In this document: piece after piece, positions 44,361 through 53,605 of the stretch | How positions within the stretch are numbered: the stretch's first letter is position 1 | Layout of the letters: each line of letters begins with the position of its first letter | NCBI RefSeq assembly: GCF_022758145.1 | Contig: NZ_JAJVDH010000001.1 | Location: 1-64,000 of the forward strand | Reading direction: 5' to 3' | From: Pontibacter vulgaris | GTDB lineage: Bacteria; Bacteroidota; Bacteroidia; Cytophagales; Hymenobacteraceae | Length of the DNA: 64,000 bases | Notes under the pieces: model-generated | What the model was told of the DNA's origin: nothing | What the model saw: only the letters and a program-made list of their open reading frames with translations | Databases searched by the model: none | Program-made: the position numbers and the translations under genes

Positions 44361-45206
44361 TTAAAATGTTAACGACATGCCCATACCCGGTTTGCCATTT
44401 GGCAGCACCGTAGGGGCAATTACAGGATTGTTCAGGCCTTTGTTCTGGAATAGTTTATCATGTAGCCAGTATACTGTATTCACCGAAAGTATACCTACGC
44501 CTGCTCCGGCCAGCACATCGGCCATCCAGTGTTCGTTGTTAAGCACGCGCAGCACACCGGTAGCACTGGCTATTGTATAACTGCCTACACTTACCCAAGG
44601 GCTTTTATGGCGGAATTCTTTATCAACTATAGTGGCAATGGTAAAAGCATAAGCCGTGTGGCCCGATGGAAAAGCGGTCGGGTCGCCGTTCGGTCTGTCT
44701 ATGTTGGTTAGCTTTTTTGTAGGCCATACAATAGCGGAAGTAAGCACACCCGAAGCAATCAATAAACCTGTCTGGCGGCGTATGTCGTGGCGGTTCTGAG
44801 ATGAGAATGCGTTAAAGCCATACATGTAAGCTACCGGCAAAAAGAACAGGTAATCGTCTACCTTCGTGCTGAAATTAGGGAAATTTTCGTGGCGTGCATC
44901 GCGGGCATCATGGCTACTGAAAAACCCATTATCCTGGATAGTATAAATACCGGCTCCTATTAAAGCAGCGGCAGGCAAAACGGCACGTGTAACATAGCGT
45001 TTGTTACTACCTTCTCTGAGCTGGGCTTCGGTGAAAGGCTTTTTCTGGCCAGGGTAAACTGTATCGGCAGGGGCAGCGGCAGAATCTGCTAAAAGTATAG
45101 TTTTGCCTGTATTTATAACAGGAGATTCCTGAGTTTGTGCCACTACCGGGCTTGCCAATGCACTCATCCATAACAAGTGCACGGTTATTAACTTAGATAG
45201 CTTCAA
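44361..45206 (-). CDS. PAP2 family phosphatase
   Basis: A 281-residue membrane phosphatase starting with TTG and an N-terminal signal segment ending ASPVVAQ. The three-part catalytic signature is complete: KKLTNIDRP, PSGHTAYAF, and LNNEHWMADVLAGAGVG, containing the catalytic His residues of the type-2 phosphatidic-acid-phosphatase fold. Likely substrates are undecaprenyl pyrophosphate, phosphatidate or lipid-A phosphates at the periplasmic face. It follows nuoD on the same strand with a 79 bp gap, but has no functional link to complex I. Confidence 0.93.
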   Translation of the reverse strand: MKLSKLITVHLLWMSALASPVVAQTQESPVINTGKTILLADSAAAPADTVYPGQKKPFTEAQLREGSNKRYVTRAVLPAAALIGAGIYTIQDNGFFSSHDARDARHENFPNFSTKVDDYLFFLPVAYMYGFNAFSSQNRHDIRRQTGLLIASGVLTSAIVWPTKKLTNIDRPNGDPTAFPSGHTAYAFTIATIVDKEFRHKSPWVSVGSYTIASATGVLRVLNNEHWMADVLAGAGVGILSVNTVYWLHDKLFQNKGLNNPVIAPTVLPNGKPGMGMSLTF

Positions 45207-45285
45207 AGTATAAATGGGTTTTGAAGGGTTATAGTTACAGAAATGCCATACGGAAATCGTGCCCGAAGCGGTTTTGTTTTTATAC

Positions 45286-46497
45286 TTAGCGGTCTACTTC
45301 GCCCAATACAATATCCACGGAGCCAACTATAGCAATCAGGTCGGCAACCATGCAGCCACGGCTAATTTCGGGCAAAACAGAGAGGTTTACGAAGCTTGGT
45401 GCACGGCCATGGCAACGGAAAGGCACATCGCTTTTATCGGTAGTTCTAAAGAAATAGCCCAGCTCGCCGCGCGGGGTTTCGCCACGGAAGTATAGCTCCT
45501 GTGAGCCTACCATACGCAGCTTTTTAAGGCAGGCCGCCTGCGGGTCAAAATCAGGGGTTCGTTTATAGTCGCCGGTTAACCTGTCGAGGCACTGAAGTAT
45601 AATTTTGGCAGATTCTCTACACTCTAACGCGCGCACATAGTTACGGTCCCAGCAGTCGCCGGTGGTGCCAACCATGCCTGTACCAATGGGTACTTCAAAT
45701 TCCAACTCAGGGTATACACTATAACCATCTACGCGGCGCAGGTCATACTTCAGGCCGGAGCCACGCAGCATCGGGCCGGAGCAGCCATAGTTTATCGCTA
45801 CATCCAAAGGCAAAACGCCTACGTTAGCGGTGCGGTAAATAAAGATCTTGTTCTCTAAAAGTATAGTATCTAGTTCATCCAGCTTGGGCAGCAGGTAGTT
45901 TATAAACTCGCGGCAGCGTTCCTCAAACCCGATCGGCAGATCGTAGTATAAACCACCTACCCAGATATAGTTGTAGAGCATGCGCGCCCCCGAAACCCAC
46001 TCCAGCAAACGCTGAATATGCTCGCGGTCGCGGAGCAGCCACAGGAAAGGCGTAAAAGCACCAATATCGATGGCATAAGTACCAATGGCTACAAAGTGCG
46101 AGGCAAGGCGGTTAAGCTCGGCAACCAACACACGGATGTACTCTACCCGCTTCGGTATCTGGTCGGTAATGCCCATCAGTTTCTCTACGCCCATGCACCA
46201 CACATGCTCCGAGTTCATGGCAGCCAAGTAGTCCATGCGGTCTACGTAGGGGATGGTCTGGTTATAGGCCATGTGCTCGGCGTGCTTCTCGAAACAGCGG
46301 TGCAGGTAGCCAATGTGCGGCGCCACTTCCTGAATCACTTCGCCGTCGGTAATCACCTCGAGGCGCAAAACACCGTGCGTGCTCGGGTGCTGCGGCCCCA
46401 TGTTCACGATCATCTCGCCCGCCTTCAGGCCATCCAAACTAAACTTGTTCGGCTCAGACTGCAGCAGGTATTCTTTATAAATAGTTGACTGGCTCAA
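45286..46497 (-). CDS. nuoD: NADH-quinone oxidoreductase subunit D
   Basis: A 403-residue 49 kDa subunit of respiratory complex I that lines the quinone pocket at the membrane arm junction. Hallmarks include [16 protein letters not shown], the [14 protein letters not shown] block, and the C-terminal end DIVLGEVDR. In this window it stands about 2 kb from nuoABC rather than directly after nuoC, and nuoE onward do not follow it. The rest of complex I must lie elsewhere. Confidence 0.97.
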   Translation of the reverse strand: MSQSTIYKEYLLQSEPNKFSLDGLKAGEMIVNMGPQHPSTHGVLRLEVITDGEVIQEVAPHIGYLHRCFEKHAEHMAYNQTIPYVDRMDYLAAMNSEHVWCMGVEKLMGITDQIPKRVEYIRVLVAELNRLASHFVAIGTYAIDIGAFTPFLWLLRDREHIQRLLEWVSGARMLYNYIWVGGLYYDLPIGFEERCREFINYLLPKLDELDTILLENKIFIYRTANVGVLPLDVAINYGCSGPMLRGSGLKYDLRRVDGYSVYPELEFEVPIGTGMVGTTGDCWDRNYVRALECRESAKIILQCLDRLTGDYKRTPDFDPQAACLKKLRMVGSQELYFRGETPRGELGYFFRTTDKSDVPFRCHGRAPSFVNLSVLPEISRGCMVADLIAIVGSVDIVLGEVDR

Positions 46498-46701
46498 GTG
46501 CGAAATGATTAATGATTGCCAAAGTTCGGAAAAATGGGGGAATTATGCAGGGGTTTGTTTCGGTAGCTATTGTTCAAAAAATAATATACATTATTAATAA
46601 AATATATCATTTTTATCATTTTTAGTTTACGCAACTACCATTGTGGGCTAAACGTAACTTTTAAATGCATCAATAAAAATAACGTCAAAAACCAAATAAA
46701 T

Positions 46702-47568
46702 ATGATAATTATACATCCGATAGGCGGATTAGCAAATAGAATGAGAGTAATTGCATCAGCAATGGCTTTAAGTAAGTTAACCAATAAAAGAATTAAACTA
46801 ATTTGGATTAAAAATTCAGATTTGAATTGCGAATTTTTAGATTTATTTAATCCAGTCGAAGAATTAGAAATAATCACAAGTCGAACAAAATTCAGATATG
46901 CAAAATCAACAAATCAAACAAAAATGTATAGAAGAATTTTGGTTTGGATAATAAATAACCTGATTGGGATTAATTACTGTATAAAAGAAAAAGATGTTAA
47001 GGAATATATATGGGAAAAAAAAGCAGATATTATTAAAATTATAAAAGAACATAATAATATCTACTTTCATACCTGCCTTGAACTAACTAAATTTTCTTAT
47101 GATTTGAATCTCGGAAAAAATTTAGAATATTTTTCAAGATTTAAACCAAATGATGAAGTGCAACAAAATATTAATAAAATTACAAAATTATTCAATAATA
47201 ATACAATTGGAATTCATATAAGGCGAACAGATAATCAGAAATCAATTGAATATAGCCCAACTACATTGTTTATTGAAAAAATGATGAAAGAGATTGATAA
47301 TAATAAAAATACAAACTTCTTTTTGGCAACAGATGATTTAGCAACAGAAAATGAACTTAAGAGAATTTTTGGAAACAAAATTATTACTTATGAAAAAGAA
47401 CTAAATAGGAACTCCAAGAAAGGTATTGTAGATGCAGTTGTAGATTTATATTGTCTATCTAAAACGAAATACATTTATGGCTCATATTGGAGTTCATTTT
47501 CAGATATCGCTTCAAGAATTGGAAAAATAGAATTCAAAACAATAAAAAAATCAGAAATACTATATTAA
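46702..47568 (+). CDS. Fucosyltransferase-like GT-B glycosyltransferase (alpha-1,2/1,6 type), AT-rich
   Basis: A 288-residue protein resembling the fucosyltransferase superfamily. The opening MIIIHPIGGLANRMRVIASA contains the motif GGLANRM (usually GGLGNRM), and GIHIRRTDN is the HxRRxD donor motif near 175. SYWSSFSDIASRIG near 265 is the C-terminal signature seen in this group. It would transfer fucose from GDP-fucose to a surface glycan. Base composition is far more AT-rich than the flanking nuo genes, and the TATACTT word is absent, so acquisition by transfer is likely. It splits nuoC and nuoD on the opposite strand. Confidence 0.8.
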   Translation: MIIIHPIGGLANRMRVIASAMALSKLTNKRIKLIWIKNSDLNCEFLDLFNPVEELEIITSRTKFRYAKSTNQTKMYRRILVWIINNLIGINYCIKEKDVKEYIWEKKADIIKIIKEHNNIYFHTCLELTKFSYDLNLGKNLEYFSRFKPNDEVQQNINKITKLFNNNTIGIHIRRTDNQKSIEYSPTTLFIEKMMKEIDNNKNTNFFLATDDLATENELKRIFGNKIITYEKELNRNSKKGIVDAVVDLYCLSKTKYIYGSYWSSFSDIASRIGKIEFKTIKKSEILY

Positions 47569-48020
47569 AATTTAGCATTATTTAGACAATTCTAGCTTAA
47601 GTTTATTATAAAAATTAGTTTAATATTGAACCAAAATTGTATTAACTGGTAGCAATAACATACAATACCCGTAAATCAAAGCATTTATGCTTCTAGCTTG
47701 AGCTGCATAAGCCCCTATTTGATCCAATACAGCAAATTAAGTGTTATTACAACTTGTGGCCTATCATAGATTCATTTATAACTATCCGCCTATATCTGAT
47801 TTATATTTACAGTAATTATTGTACTTAATACCAGCTACCGATTCCTTTTAACTGTCGGGATGATACGTCTTTAAAACAAGCCCCTAATGATGTAGAATTT
47901 AGCTCGTACCTCTGTCCATTTATATTACCCACTAGTTACAAGCTCGTGCCAGCAGAAAGCTGCTAATCATACTTGTACTTAATATTTTGTAAAATTAGTT
48001 CTTATCATAACCAACTATTT
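47569..48020 (+). other. AT-rich spacer with no recognised gene
   Basis: About 450 bp between the glycosyltransferase and the next small gene. It is AT-rich throughout. AGCAGAAAGCTGCT at about 47952 can form a small hairpin. I see no gene remnant, RNA gene or mobile-element end. Confidence 0.5.
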
Positions 48021-48443
48021 ATGCAATTGAAATTACTTTTTTCAAGATGGGTACAGGTAGCAGGTTTACTCCTGATAGGAGGTGCTGTGGCCTGGGCTAT
48101 AAAGCTGGCTGTTATTATTTCCACGAATGGCCAGGTTATTACTACCGGTGCCGCGGCACTGCTCATGAAAATCGGTATCGTGTTGCTTTTGGTAGGCTCT
48201 ACAGGTATAGGGTATTACCTGACTATTAATCGTGGTGTTTTGCTTCGGGTTATTGCTATCATACTTTCCCCTGCCCTGGTTTTTGGCTCGTTTCTGCTAT
48301 TTGGTATGGTAACCAGCCCGTTATTTGAGAACAGTAGTATTAGTTATGCGCAGGAGGAAGCCCCGATTGCAATGGCAGTTATAGTTTACCTGGCCGTGGG
48401 GTTCTTGCTCTACAGGAGTGGCAAACATCGCACCCAATATTAA
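48021..48443 (+). CDS. Small four-helix membrane protein of unknown function
   Basis: A 140-residue integral membrane protein. I chose the ATG at 48021 because the first hydrophobic segment starts right after it. Four hydrophobic segments are visible (about 12-33, 44-64, 72-98 and 118-133). I recognise no family. Its composition is host-like, unlike the glycosyltransferase 450 bp before it. It is convergent with nuoC, 26 bp away. Confidence 0.7.
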   Translation: MQLKLLFSRWVQVAGLLLIGGAVAWAIKLAVIISTNGQVITTGAAALLMKIGIVLLLVGSTGIGYYLTINRGVLLRVIAIILSPALVFGSFLLFGMVTSPLFENSSISYAQEEAPIAMAVIVYLAVGFLLYRSGKHRTQY

Positions 48444-48469
48444 TAGTGCTTTTGTAGTTGCTTTAACAC

Positions 48470-49066
48470 CTACTCCGGTTTCTCCCGCATATCCGGGAAT
48501 TGCTCGTGAAGCTGGTTGATAAGCTTTACAGGCTCGCCCCGGAAACCGCTGTACTCGTTGTGATCGTCGTAGGGCACTTTAATGCCGTGGTAGTAATCCT
48601 GTAGCTTATAATCTTTTCGGAGCGGGTGTCCTTCCCAGTCGGCGGCGCAAAGTATACGGCGCATATCCGGGTGATCTGTGAATAATATACCAACCAGATC
48701 AAATACTTCTCGTTCGTGCCAGTCGGCGGTGCGCCAGATGTGGCTAACAGTTGGTACAGCAGGTATAGCTTCGCCTTCGGAGTTACGTGGTACCTGTACT
48801 TTCAGCATCAGGTGATGGTCGTACGGGATAGAGTATAGGTTATAAGCCACTTCCATCGTACCGACTTCTGGGCCATTATCTATACCTGTAACACAGGAAA
48901 GAAAATCAAAGTAAGTCTGTTCATTGTCGTGCAGCCCCAGGCATACGTCGGCAAGGCGCTCGGTTTGCAGCACCAAGTAAGGCTGCAGGCTATCGGCTTT
49001 CTCAGCAACTATAACTTCAGCGCCAAACTTCTCAACTATAAAATCTCTTAGTTCTCCGAACTGCAC
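48470..49066 (-). CDS. nuoC: NADH-quinone oxidoreductase subunit C
   Basis: A 30 kDa peripheral-arm subunit of complex I. Typical blocks are MEVAYNLYSIPYDHHLMLKV, WRTADWHEREVFDLVGILF, and HPDMRRILCAADWEGHPLRK. I set the start at the GTG at 49066 (198 residues, beginning MQFGELRDFIVEKFGAEV), which avoids overlap with nuoB. A GTG at 49162 would give 230 residues and overlap nuoB by 53 bp; the extra segment lacks family resemblance. The downstream partner nuoD is 2 kb away. Confidence 0.93.
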   Translation of the reverse strand: MQFGELRDFIVEKFGAEVIVAEKADSLQPYLVLQTERLADVCLGLHDNEQTYFDFLSCVTGIDNGPEVGTMEVAYNLYSIPYDHHLMLKVQVPRNSEGEAIPAVPTVSHIWRTADWHEREVFDLVGILFTDHPDMRRILCAADWEGHPLRKDYKLQDYYHGIKVPYDDHNEYSGFRGEPVKLINQLHEQFPDMREKPE

Positions 49067-49109
49067 TTCGTCTGATTTTTGAATGAGTGAATTTTGAATA
49101 ACTGAATAC

Positions 49110-49625
49110 TTATACTTGCTGCGTGCGTTTCGCCATGATTTGCTGCACAGCTCTTGGAGCACGTATCGTTTCCTGGCGGATGATTTCCTGAAGTTTCAGA
49201 AAACCGCCGATCAGCGCTTCGGGGCGTGGCGGGCAGCCGGGCACATAGACATCCACAGGTATAATTCTGTCTACGCCTTTCACCACATGGTAACCGTGCT
49301 CCCAGTACGGGCCGCCACAGTTAGAGCAACTCCCCATTGATATTACGTAACGTGGCTCCGGCATTTGCTCATAGAGTCGGCGCACACGGTCGGCCATTTT
49401 AAAGGTAACCGTACCAGCCACGATCATCACATCAGACTGCCTCGGAGAAGCCCGCGGAATAATCCCGAAACGGTCCAGGTCGTAACCCGAAGCATAGGCT
49501 CCCATCATTTCAATAGCGCAGCAAGCCAGGCCAAACCCCATCGGGAACAGCGAGGTAAGTCGCGCCCAGTTCAGCAGGTCGTCCAGCTTGGTAATTACAA
49601 TGCCGCCTTCTCCGGTTTTATCCAC
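49110..49625 (-). CDS. nuoB: NADH-quinone oxidoreductase subunit B
   Basis: A 171-residue subunit carrying the N2 4Fe-4S cluster next to the quinone site. The tandem-cysteine [12 protein letters not shown], the [14 protein letters not shown] motif and [11 protein letters not shown] supply the ligands. The first codon is GTG. It lies 40 bp downstream of nuoA. Confidence 0.97.
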   Translation of the reverse strand: MDKTGEGGIVITKLDDLLNWARLTSLFPMGFGLACCAIEMMGAYASGYDLDRFGIIPRASPRQSDVMIVAGTVTFKMADRVRRLYEQMPEPRYVISMGSCSNCGGPYWEHGYHVVKGVDRIIPVDVYVPGCPPRPEALIGGFLKLQEIIRQETIRAPRAVQQIMAKRTQQV

Positions 49626-49664
49626 AGTAATGTTGAATTATAAATTATGAGTGACTCTGATAAA

Positions 49665-50183
49665 CTATAGCTCGTTTGTCTTTTGTCCCTCGTCTTTTGT
49701 CTTTGTGTTATAGTTACGTTCGTTTACGCGCTGGTATACATCCATGGGTATTTTTGATCGGCTTTTAGGTATAACCGGGGCAGGTTTTATCCAGTCGAGG
49801 TGGCCTTTTGCCCAGGCATAAGCTAAGCCTAAAACCAGAATACCGATAAAGATAAACATCTCGACCAGCGAGAACCAACCCCAAACGCCATCAGTAGCTT
49901 CAATCAGATCTCTTCGGCCAAACACCGTTGCCCACGGAAACAAAAATGCCAGCTCGACATCGAAAATAATGAAGATAAGTGCCACTACGTAAAAGCGCGG
50001 GTTAAACTGCACCCACGAGTTACCAATCGGCTCTTCCCCCGATTCATAGGTAGTGAGCTTTTCGGCGTTGGGCCGGCTTGGGCGAATCAGCTTTGCCGTA
50101 AACAGACCAATCACCACAAATATGGCACCGCCTACCAAATAGAGCAGGATCGTTCCGAAATCTGAAGTATAGGTTTCCGCCAT
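49665..50183 (-). CDS. nuoA: NADH-quinone oxidoreductase subunit A
   Basis: A 172-residue membrane subunit of complex I with three hydrophobic helices (about 10-35, 75-100, 105-130). The conserved loop [20 protein letters not shown] and [12 protein letters not shown] are diagnostic. I chose the ATG at 50183 over the GTG three codons upstream. The C-terminal extension (about 140-172) is hydrophilic and longer than in E. coli. First gene of the nuoABC unit. Confidence 0.96.
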   Translation of the reverse strand: MAETYTSDFGTILLYLVGGAIFVVIGLFTAKLIRPSRPNAEKLTTYESGEEPIGNSWVQFNPRFYVVALIFIIFDVELAFLFPWATVFGRRDLIEATDGVWGWFSLVEMFIFIGILVLGLAYAWAKGHLDWIKPAPVIPKSRSKIPMDVYQRVNERNYNTKTKDEGQKTNEL

Positions 50184-50462
50184 AGTTGCCACTGTTTACA
50201 CAAATTTACAATAAAATATTTACCCCACCTTAAATCAGGATAAGGAGCTTATTAAACCTCGCAGCGCGCGAAGCTCCTAGGAGCGTCTTACTCCGAAACA
50301 ATGGTATTGACATAAAAATCTCAGAGGTTTTGTAAGTGCTGTAAGGCCTTTTGAACAGGCTTATAGTTGTAAGTATAGTTTCATACTTGAGTAACAGGCA
50401 AAACCCTCAACCTGCAACTCATTATTAAGTATATTTAGTAATCCGTAGCCACCAACAGCACT

Positions 50463-51974
50463 ATGAAAATTCTAACTGCAGCACAAACACGCGAGGCCGA
50501 TGCCTATACTATAAAACAGGAAAGTATACCCTCGGTAGAGCTAATGGAGCGGGCTGCGAAAGCTTTTGCAGGTTGGTTCGAAAATAAGTTCACGCCACAG
50601 GATGGAGTATTTATTTTCTGTGGCCCCGGCAATAACGGAGGCGATGGGCTGGCTGTTGCCCGCTTGCTGCAACAGCGAAAGTATAAAACACAGGTATTTA
50701 TAGTTGGCGATACCTCCCAAGCATCCTCGGATTTTAAAGCCAATTTTGAAAAGCTTCCTGCGGAAGTTAAAGTAAACGCTATTCAGAATGACTCTGACTT
50801 ACCTTCTATTCCGGAAGATGCGTGTGCTATAGATGCGTTGTTCGGCACCGGACTGAACAAACCGGTAACAGGTTTATTTGCAACCGTAATCGAAAGTATA
50901 AACAGTAGCAAAGCCTGTATCACTTCTATCGATGTGCCATCCGGGTTATTCACCGATGTTCATACTCCTGCTGAGGGCGCTATCGTAAAAGCAACTTATA
51001 CTATCAGTTTCGAGCTTCCTAAGCTGGCTTTCTTCCTGCCGCAACACGAAGCTTATGTAGGAGAATGGCATGTAGTGCCTATTGGCCTGAGCCAGGAATT
51101 TATAGCTGCTACAGAAACGAACTTCTATTATACTTCTGCACAGAATGCGCGACATATCCTGAAGCCCCGCAAAAAATTCTCGCACAAAGGTACATACGGG
51201 CATGCACTGCTATTAAGCGGAAGCTTTGGCAAAATGGGGGCTACCGTTCTGGCTGCTCGTGCCTGCTTGCGGAGCGGCGTAGGTTTGCTTACTGTTCAGG
51301 CCCCGGCAATGGGTTATACTATACTGCAAACCGCTGTGCCCGAAGCCATGGCCATAGCCGATAAAAACCGGAAAAACCTATCTGAACTCCCCCAGCAGAT
51401 GGAAGTATACAGTGCCATAGGTATAGGGCCGGGCATAGGCAAAGAGAAACCGACCAAAACCTTACTGGGCCAGCTTTTAGCAACCTCTTCTGCACCGCTC
51501 GTCCTGGATGCCGATGCCATCAACATTATTGCCAGCAGCGATCGTTTAAAATCGCAGCTTCCGAAGAACCGCATCATTTTTACACCGCACCCGAAAGAGT
51601 TTGAGCGTCTGGTAGGTACTTCTAAAGACGATTACGACAGGCTACAAAACCTGCGCGAGTTCTGCTGCGAGTACAGTTGTTATATCGTATTAAAGGGGGC
51701 TCACACGGCTATTGGAACACCGGATGGCAAAGTATACTTTAATAGCACCGGCAACCCGGGCATGGCAACAGGTGGCACCGGCGATGTGCTAACAGGTATA
51801 CTTACAGCACTTATAGCGCAGAACTATACATTGGAGGAAGCCTGTATACTTGGGGTTTATGTGCACGGTCTGGCAGGCGATATGGCTAAAATTACAGTTG
51901 GCGAAATAGCGATGATTGCATCTGACCTGGTAGATAACCTGCCAAAGGCTTTTCAGCAACTGGCTATACTTTAA
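50463..51974 (+). CDS. nnr: Bifunctional NAD(P)H-hydrate epimerase / ADP-dependent NAD(P)H-hydrate dehydratase
   Basis: A 503-residue fused metabolite-repair enzyme. The N-terminal epimerase (YjeF_N, about 1-210) carries FCGPGNNGGDGLAVARLL. The C-terminal dehydratase (about 225-495) has the HKGTYGHALLLSGSFGKMGA start and the ATP/ADP site GNPGMATGGTGDVLTGIL. Together they epimerise and dehydrate damaged NAD(P)HX back to NAD(P)H. It lies just upstream of the nuoA promoter region on the other strand. Its stop overlaps the stop region of the convergent UbiA-like gene by 4 bp. Confidence 0.96.
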   Translation: MKILTAAQTREADAYTIKQESIPSVELMERAAKAFAGWFENKFTPQDGVFIFCGPGNNGGDGLAVARLLQQRKYKTQVFIVGDTSQASSDFKANFEKLPAEVKVNAIQNDSDLPSIPEDACAIDALFGTGLNKPVTGLFATVIESINSSKACITSIDVPSGLFTDVHTPAEGAIVKATYTISFELPKLAFFLPQHEAYVGEWHVVPIGLSQEFIAATETNFYYTSAQNARHILKPRKKFSHKGTYGHALLLSGSFGKMGATVLAARACLRSGVGLLTVQAPAMGYTILQTAVPEAMAIADKNRKNLSELPQQMEVYSAIGIGPGIGKEKPTKTLLGQLLATSSAPLVLDADAINIIASSDRLKSQLPKNRIIFTPHPKEFERLVGTSKDDYDRLQNLREFCCEYSCYIVLKGAHTAIGTPDGKVYFNSTGNPGMATGGTGDVLTGILTALIAQNYTLEEACILGVYVHGLAGDMAKITVGEIAMIASDLVDNLPKAFQQLAIL

Positions 51975-52879
51975 GATTTGGCAAGGTATATTAGCGCTGC
52001 ATGCAGCAGCATGGCCCCATCGGCTAAAAGGGCATAGTATACCCGCGGTTTATTTTCTGATGAGAACATTACTACAAGCGCGGCTCCCACTCCGCTTATC
52101 AGCAGTGCAATTCGCGTAGCGCCATCTTCTGTAGATGCAGCCACTACTACATACAGCAACAATAATGACATCGAAAGTAACTTTGTATTCCTGACCCCGA
52201 TCAGCCCCGGAAATGTAAGTGTGTTGGTTTGGCGGTCATAAGTATAATCCCTGATATCGAATAGCAGTGCAAGGGCAAGTATAAATAAAAACCTTCTCGC
52301 GAATAGCAACCATGCCTCGCCGCTCCAGAGTGGTAAACCTGCATCCAGCAACGGGAATAAAGCCGTAACAACCGCCCATACATAAGCTATCAGAAACACT
52401 TTTAGCAAAGGCACACTACGCAGGGGCTTTACTCTTTTGGTTTTATAAATGAAGGGAACTGTATAACCTATCGAAATGATGGCCAGGTGCACTACAAACC
52501 AGAAGTTAAGGCGGAGACCGTAAGCGAAGTATATATACGTAGCTGAAAGTATACTTAGCAACCCAAGTATAGCCAGCCACGGCTTGTGCCGCTGCACCCA
52601 CGAAGCATCAAAACGGTTAATCTTCTGTCGGGGGCGCCTGATCATACTTTGCACACTGCTCAGGTTATAGGTAAACAATGTGGCCAGAAACACAAAGATC
52701 GCCATCGGTACAGATACTTCCAGGCCAGCCAGCATGTAGGTTTCTACAGTAAGCAAGAAGGCACAACATGATATAAAGATGCTACTAAACAGCAATGCTT
52801 CCGCTAGCCAGGCTGCCCCCGATCTGAGGCCTGGCTCGTTATAGCTTTTAAGGGTATTTTCAGTGCTGTTCTTTCTCAT
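51971..52879 (-). CDS. UbiA-superfamily-like membrane protein
   Basis: A 302-residue protein with eight or nine hydrophobic segments, arranged as in UbiA prenyltransferases. The second Asp-rich motif is present as DIRDYTYDRQTNTLTFP near 210, but the first (NDxxDxxxD) is replaced by NLSSVQSMIRRP and NRFD near 75-90, with no matching aspartates. Since this motif binds the Mg2+-diphosphate, activity as a prenyltransferase is doubtful. A changed substrate or a loss of activity is possible. It converges with nnr. Confidence 0.7.
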   Translation of the reverse strand: MRKNSTENTLKSYNEPGLRSGAAWLAEALLFSSIFISCCAFLLTVETYMLAGLEVSVPMAIFVFLATLFTYNLSSVQSMIRRPRQKINRFDASWVQRHKPWLAILGLLSILSATYIYFAYGLRLNFWFVVHLAIISIGYTVPFIYKTKRVKPLRSVPLLKVFLIAYVWAVVTALFPLLDAGLPLWSGEAWLLFARRFLFILALALLFDIRDYTYDRQTNTLTFPGLIGVRNTKLLSMSLLLLYVVVAASTEDGATRIALLISGVGAALVVMFSSENKPRVYYALLADGAMLLHAALIYLAKS

Positions 52880-52940
52880 GCGTTGCCTGCAAGTTCGTAT
52901 ATTCTGCAGCTTTCCTCAAGTATAGAAGTACCTATAAAAC

Positions 52941-52977
52941 GAAAAGCCTGGCATAGTATACATCTACGCCAGGCTCT
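52941..52977 (-). terminator. Rho-independent terminator of ppa
   Basis: AGCCTGGC pairs with GCCAGGCT around a loop of about 15 nt, followed on the minus strand by TTTTCGTTTT. It lies 17 bp after the ppa stop. Confidence 0.85.
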
Positions 52978-52993
52978 ACAGGAAAAGTAAAAT

Positions 52994-53551
52994 TTACAAT
53001 ACGCTTTCTTTGGTTGTTCCGAAAGTGGCGTTATATAATTCTATACTTTGCTGGATGATCTCATACGCCTGCTCGCGGCCCAGGAACTGCTCCACAATTA
53101 CTTCTTTGTGCTCCAGTTTCTTATAATCCTCGAAGAAACGACGCATTTCTAATAAAGTATGCGGAGGTAATTCAGAAATATCGTTAATGTGGCGCACAGA
53201 CATATCGTTGTTGGCAACCGCAATGATCTTATCGTCTTCCTCGTTGTTATCGATCATACGCATAACGCCAATTACTTTTGCATCAATAAGGCACATTGGC
53301 TGCACATCTAATGAACAGATCACCAGGATATCCAGCGGATCTTTATCATCGCAATATGTTTTAGGTATAAAACCGTAATTAGCAGGGTAATTAACCGAAG
53401 AGAAAAGTACTCTGTCCAGTTTGAGCATGCCGCTTTCTTTGTCCAGTTCATACTTTGCTTTAGAGCCTTTCGGTATCTCAATAATAGCTGTTACTACATT
53501 AGGAGCTTCTTCACCGAAACTCACGCTGTGCCATGGATTGTTATTTTCCAT
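52994..53551 (-). CDS. ppa: Inorganic pyrophosphatase
   Basis: A 185-residue family I soluble pyrophosphatase that hydrolyses PPi and pulls biosynthetic reactions forward. The catalytic metal-binding block is [14 protein letters not shown], with [20 protein letters not shown] following. [20 protein letters not shown] and the NYGFIPKT block complete the site. It begins with ATG and lies 54 bp downstream of the alkaline phosphatase gene on the same strand. Confidence 0.97.
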   Translation of the reverse strand: MENNNPWHSVSFGEEAPNVVTAIIEIPKGSKAKYELDKESGMLKLDRVLFSSVNYPANYGFIPKTYCDDKDPLDILVICSLDVQPMCLIDAKVIGVMRMIDNNEEDDKIIAVANNDMSVRHINDISELPPHTLLEMRRFFEDYKKLEHKEVIVEQFLGREQAYEIIQQSIELYNATFGTTKESVL

Positions 53552-53605
53552 ATTCTTTAATTAAACTTTTTCAAATTGCTGCACCACCAGATTGTGGTAC
53601 TTTAT

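Noticed and set aside
46498-48469. Short inverted match GCAACTAC/GTAGTTGC at the two ends of the nuoC-nuoD gap as insertion boundaries.
   Set aside because: Only 8 bp and not flush with the composition change; it may be chance.
48470-49162. nuoC as an overlapping gene with nuoB from the GTG at 49162.
   Set aside because: The extra 32 residues do not look like NuoC; the GTG at 49066 gives a normal start. It stays an alternative.
50245-50290. A third copy of repeat C (GCGCGAAGCTCCTAGGAGC).
   Set aside because: It shares only a short palindromic core with the other copies.
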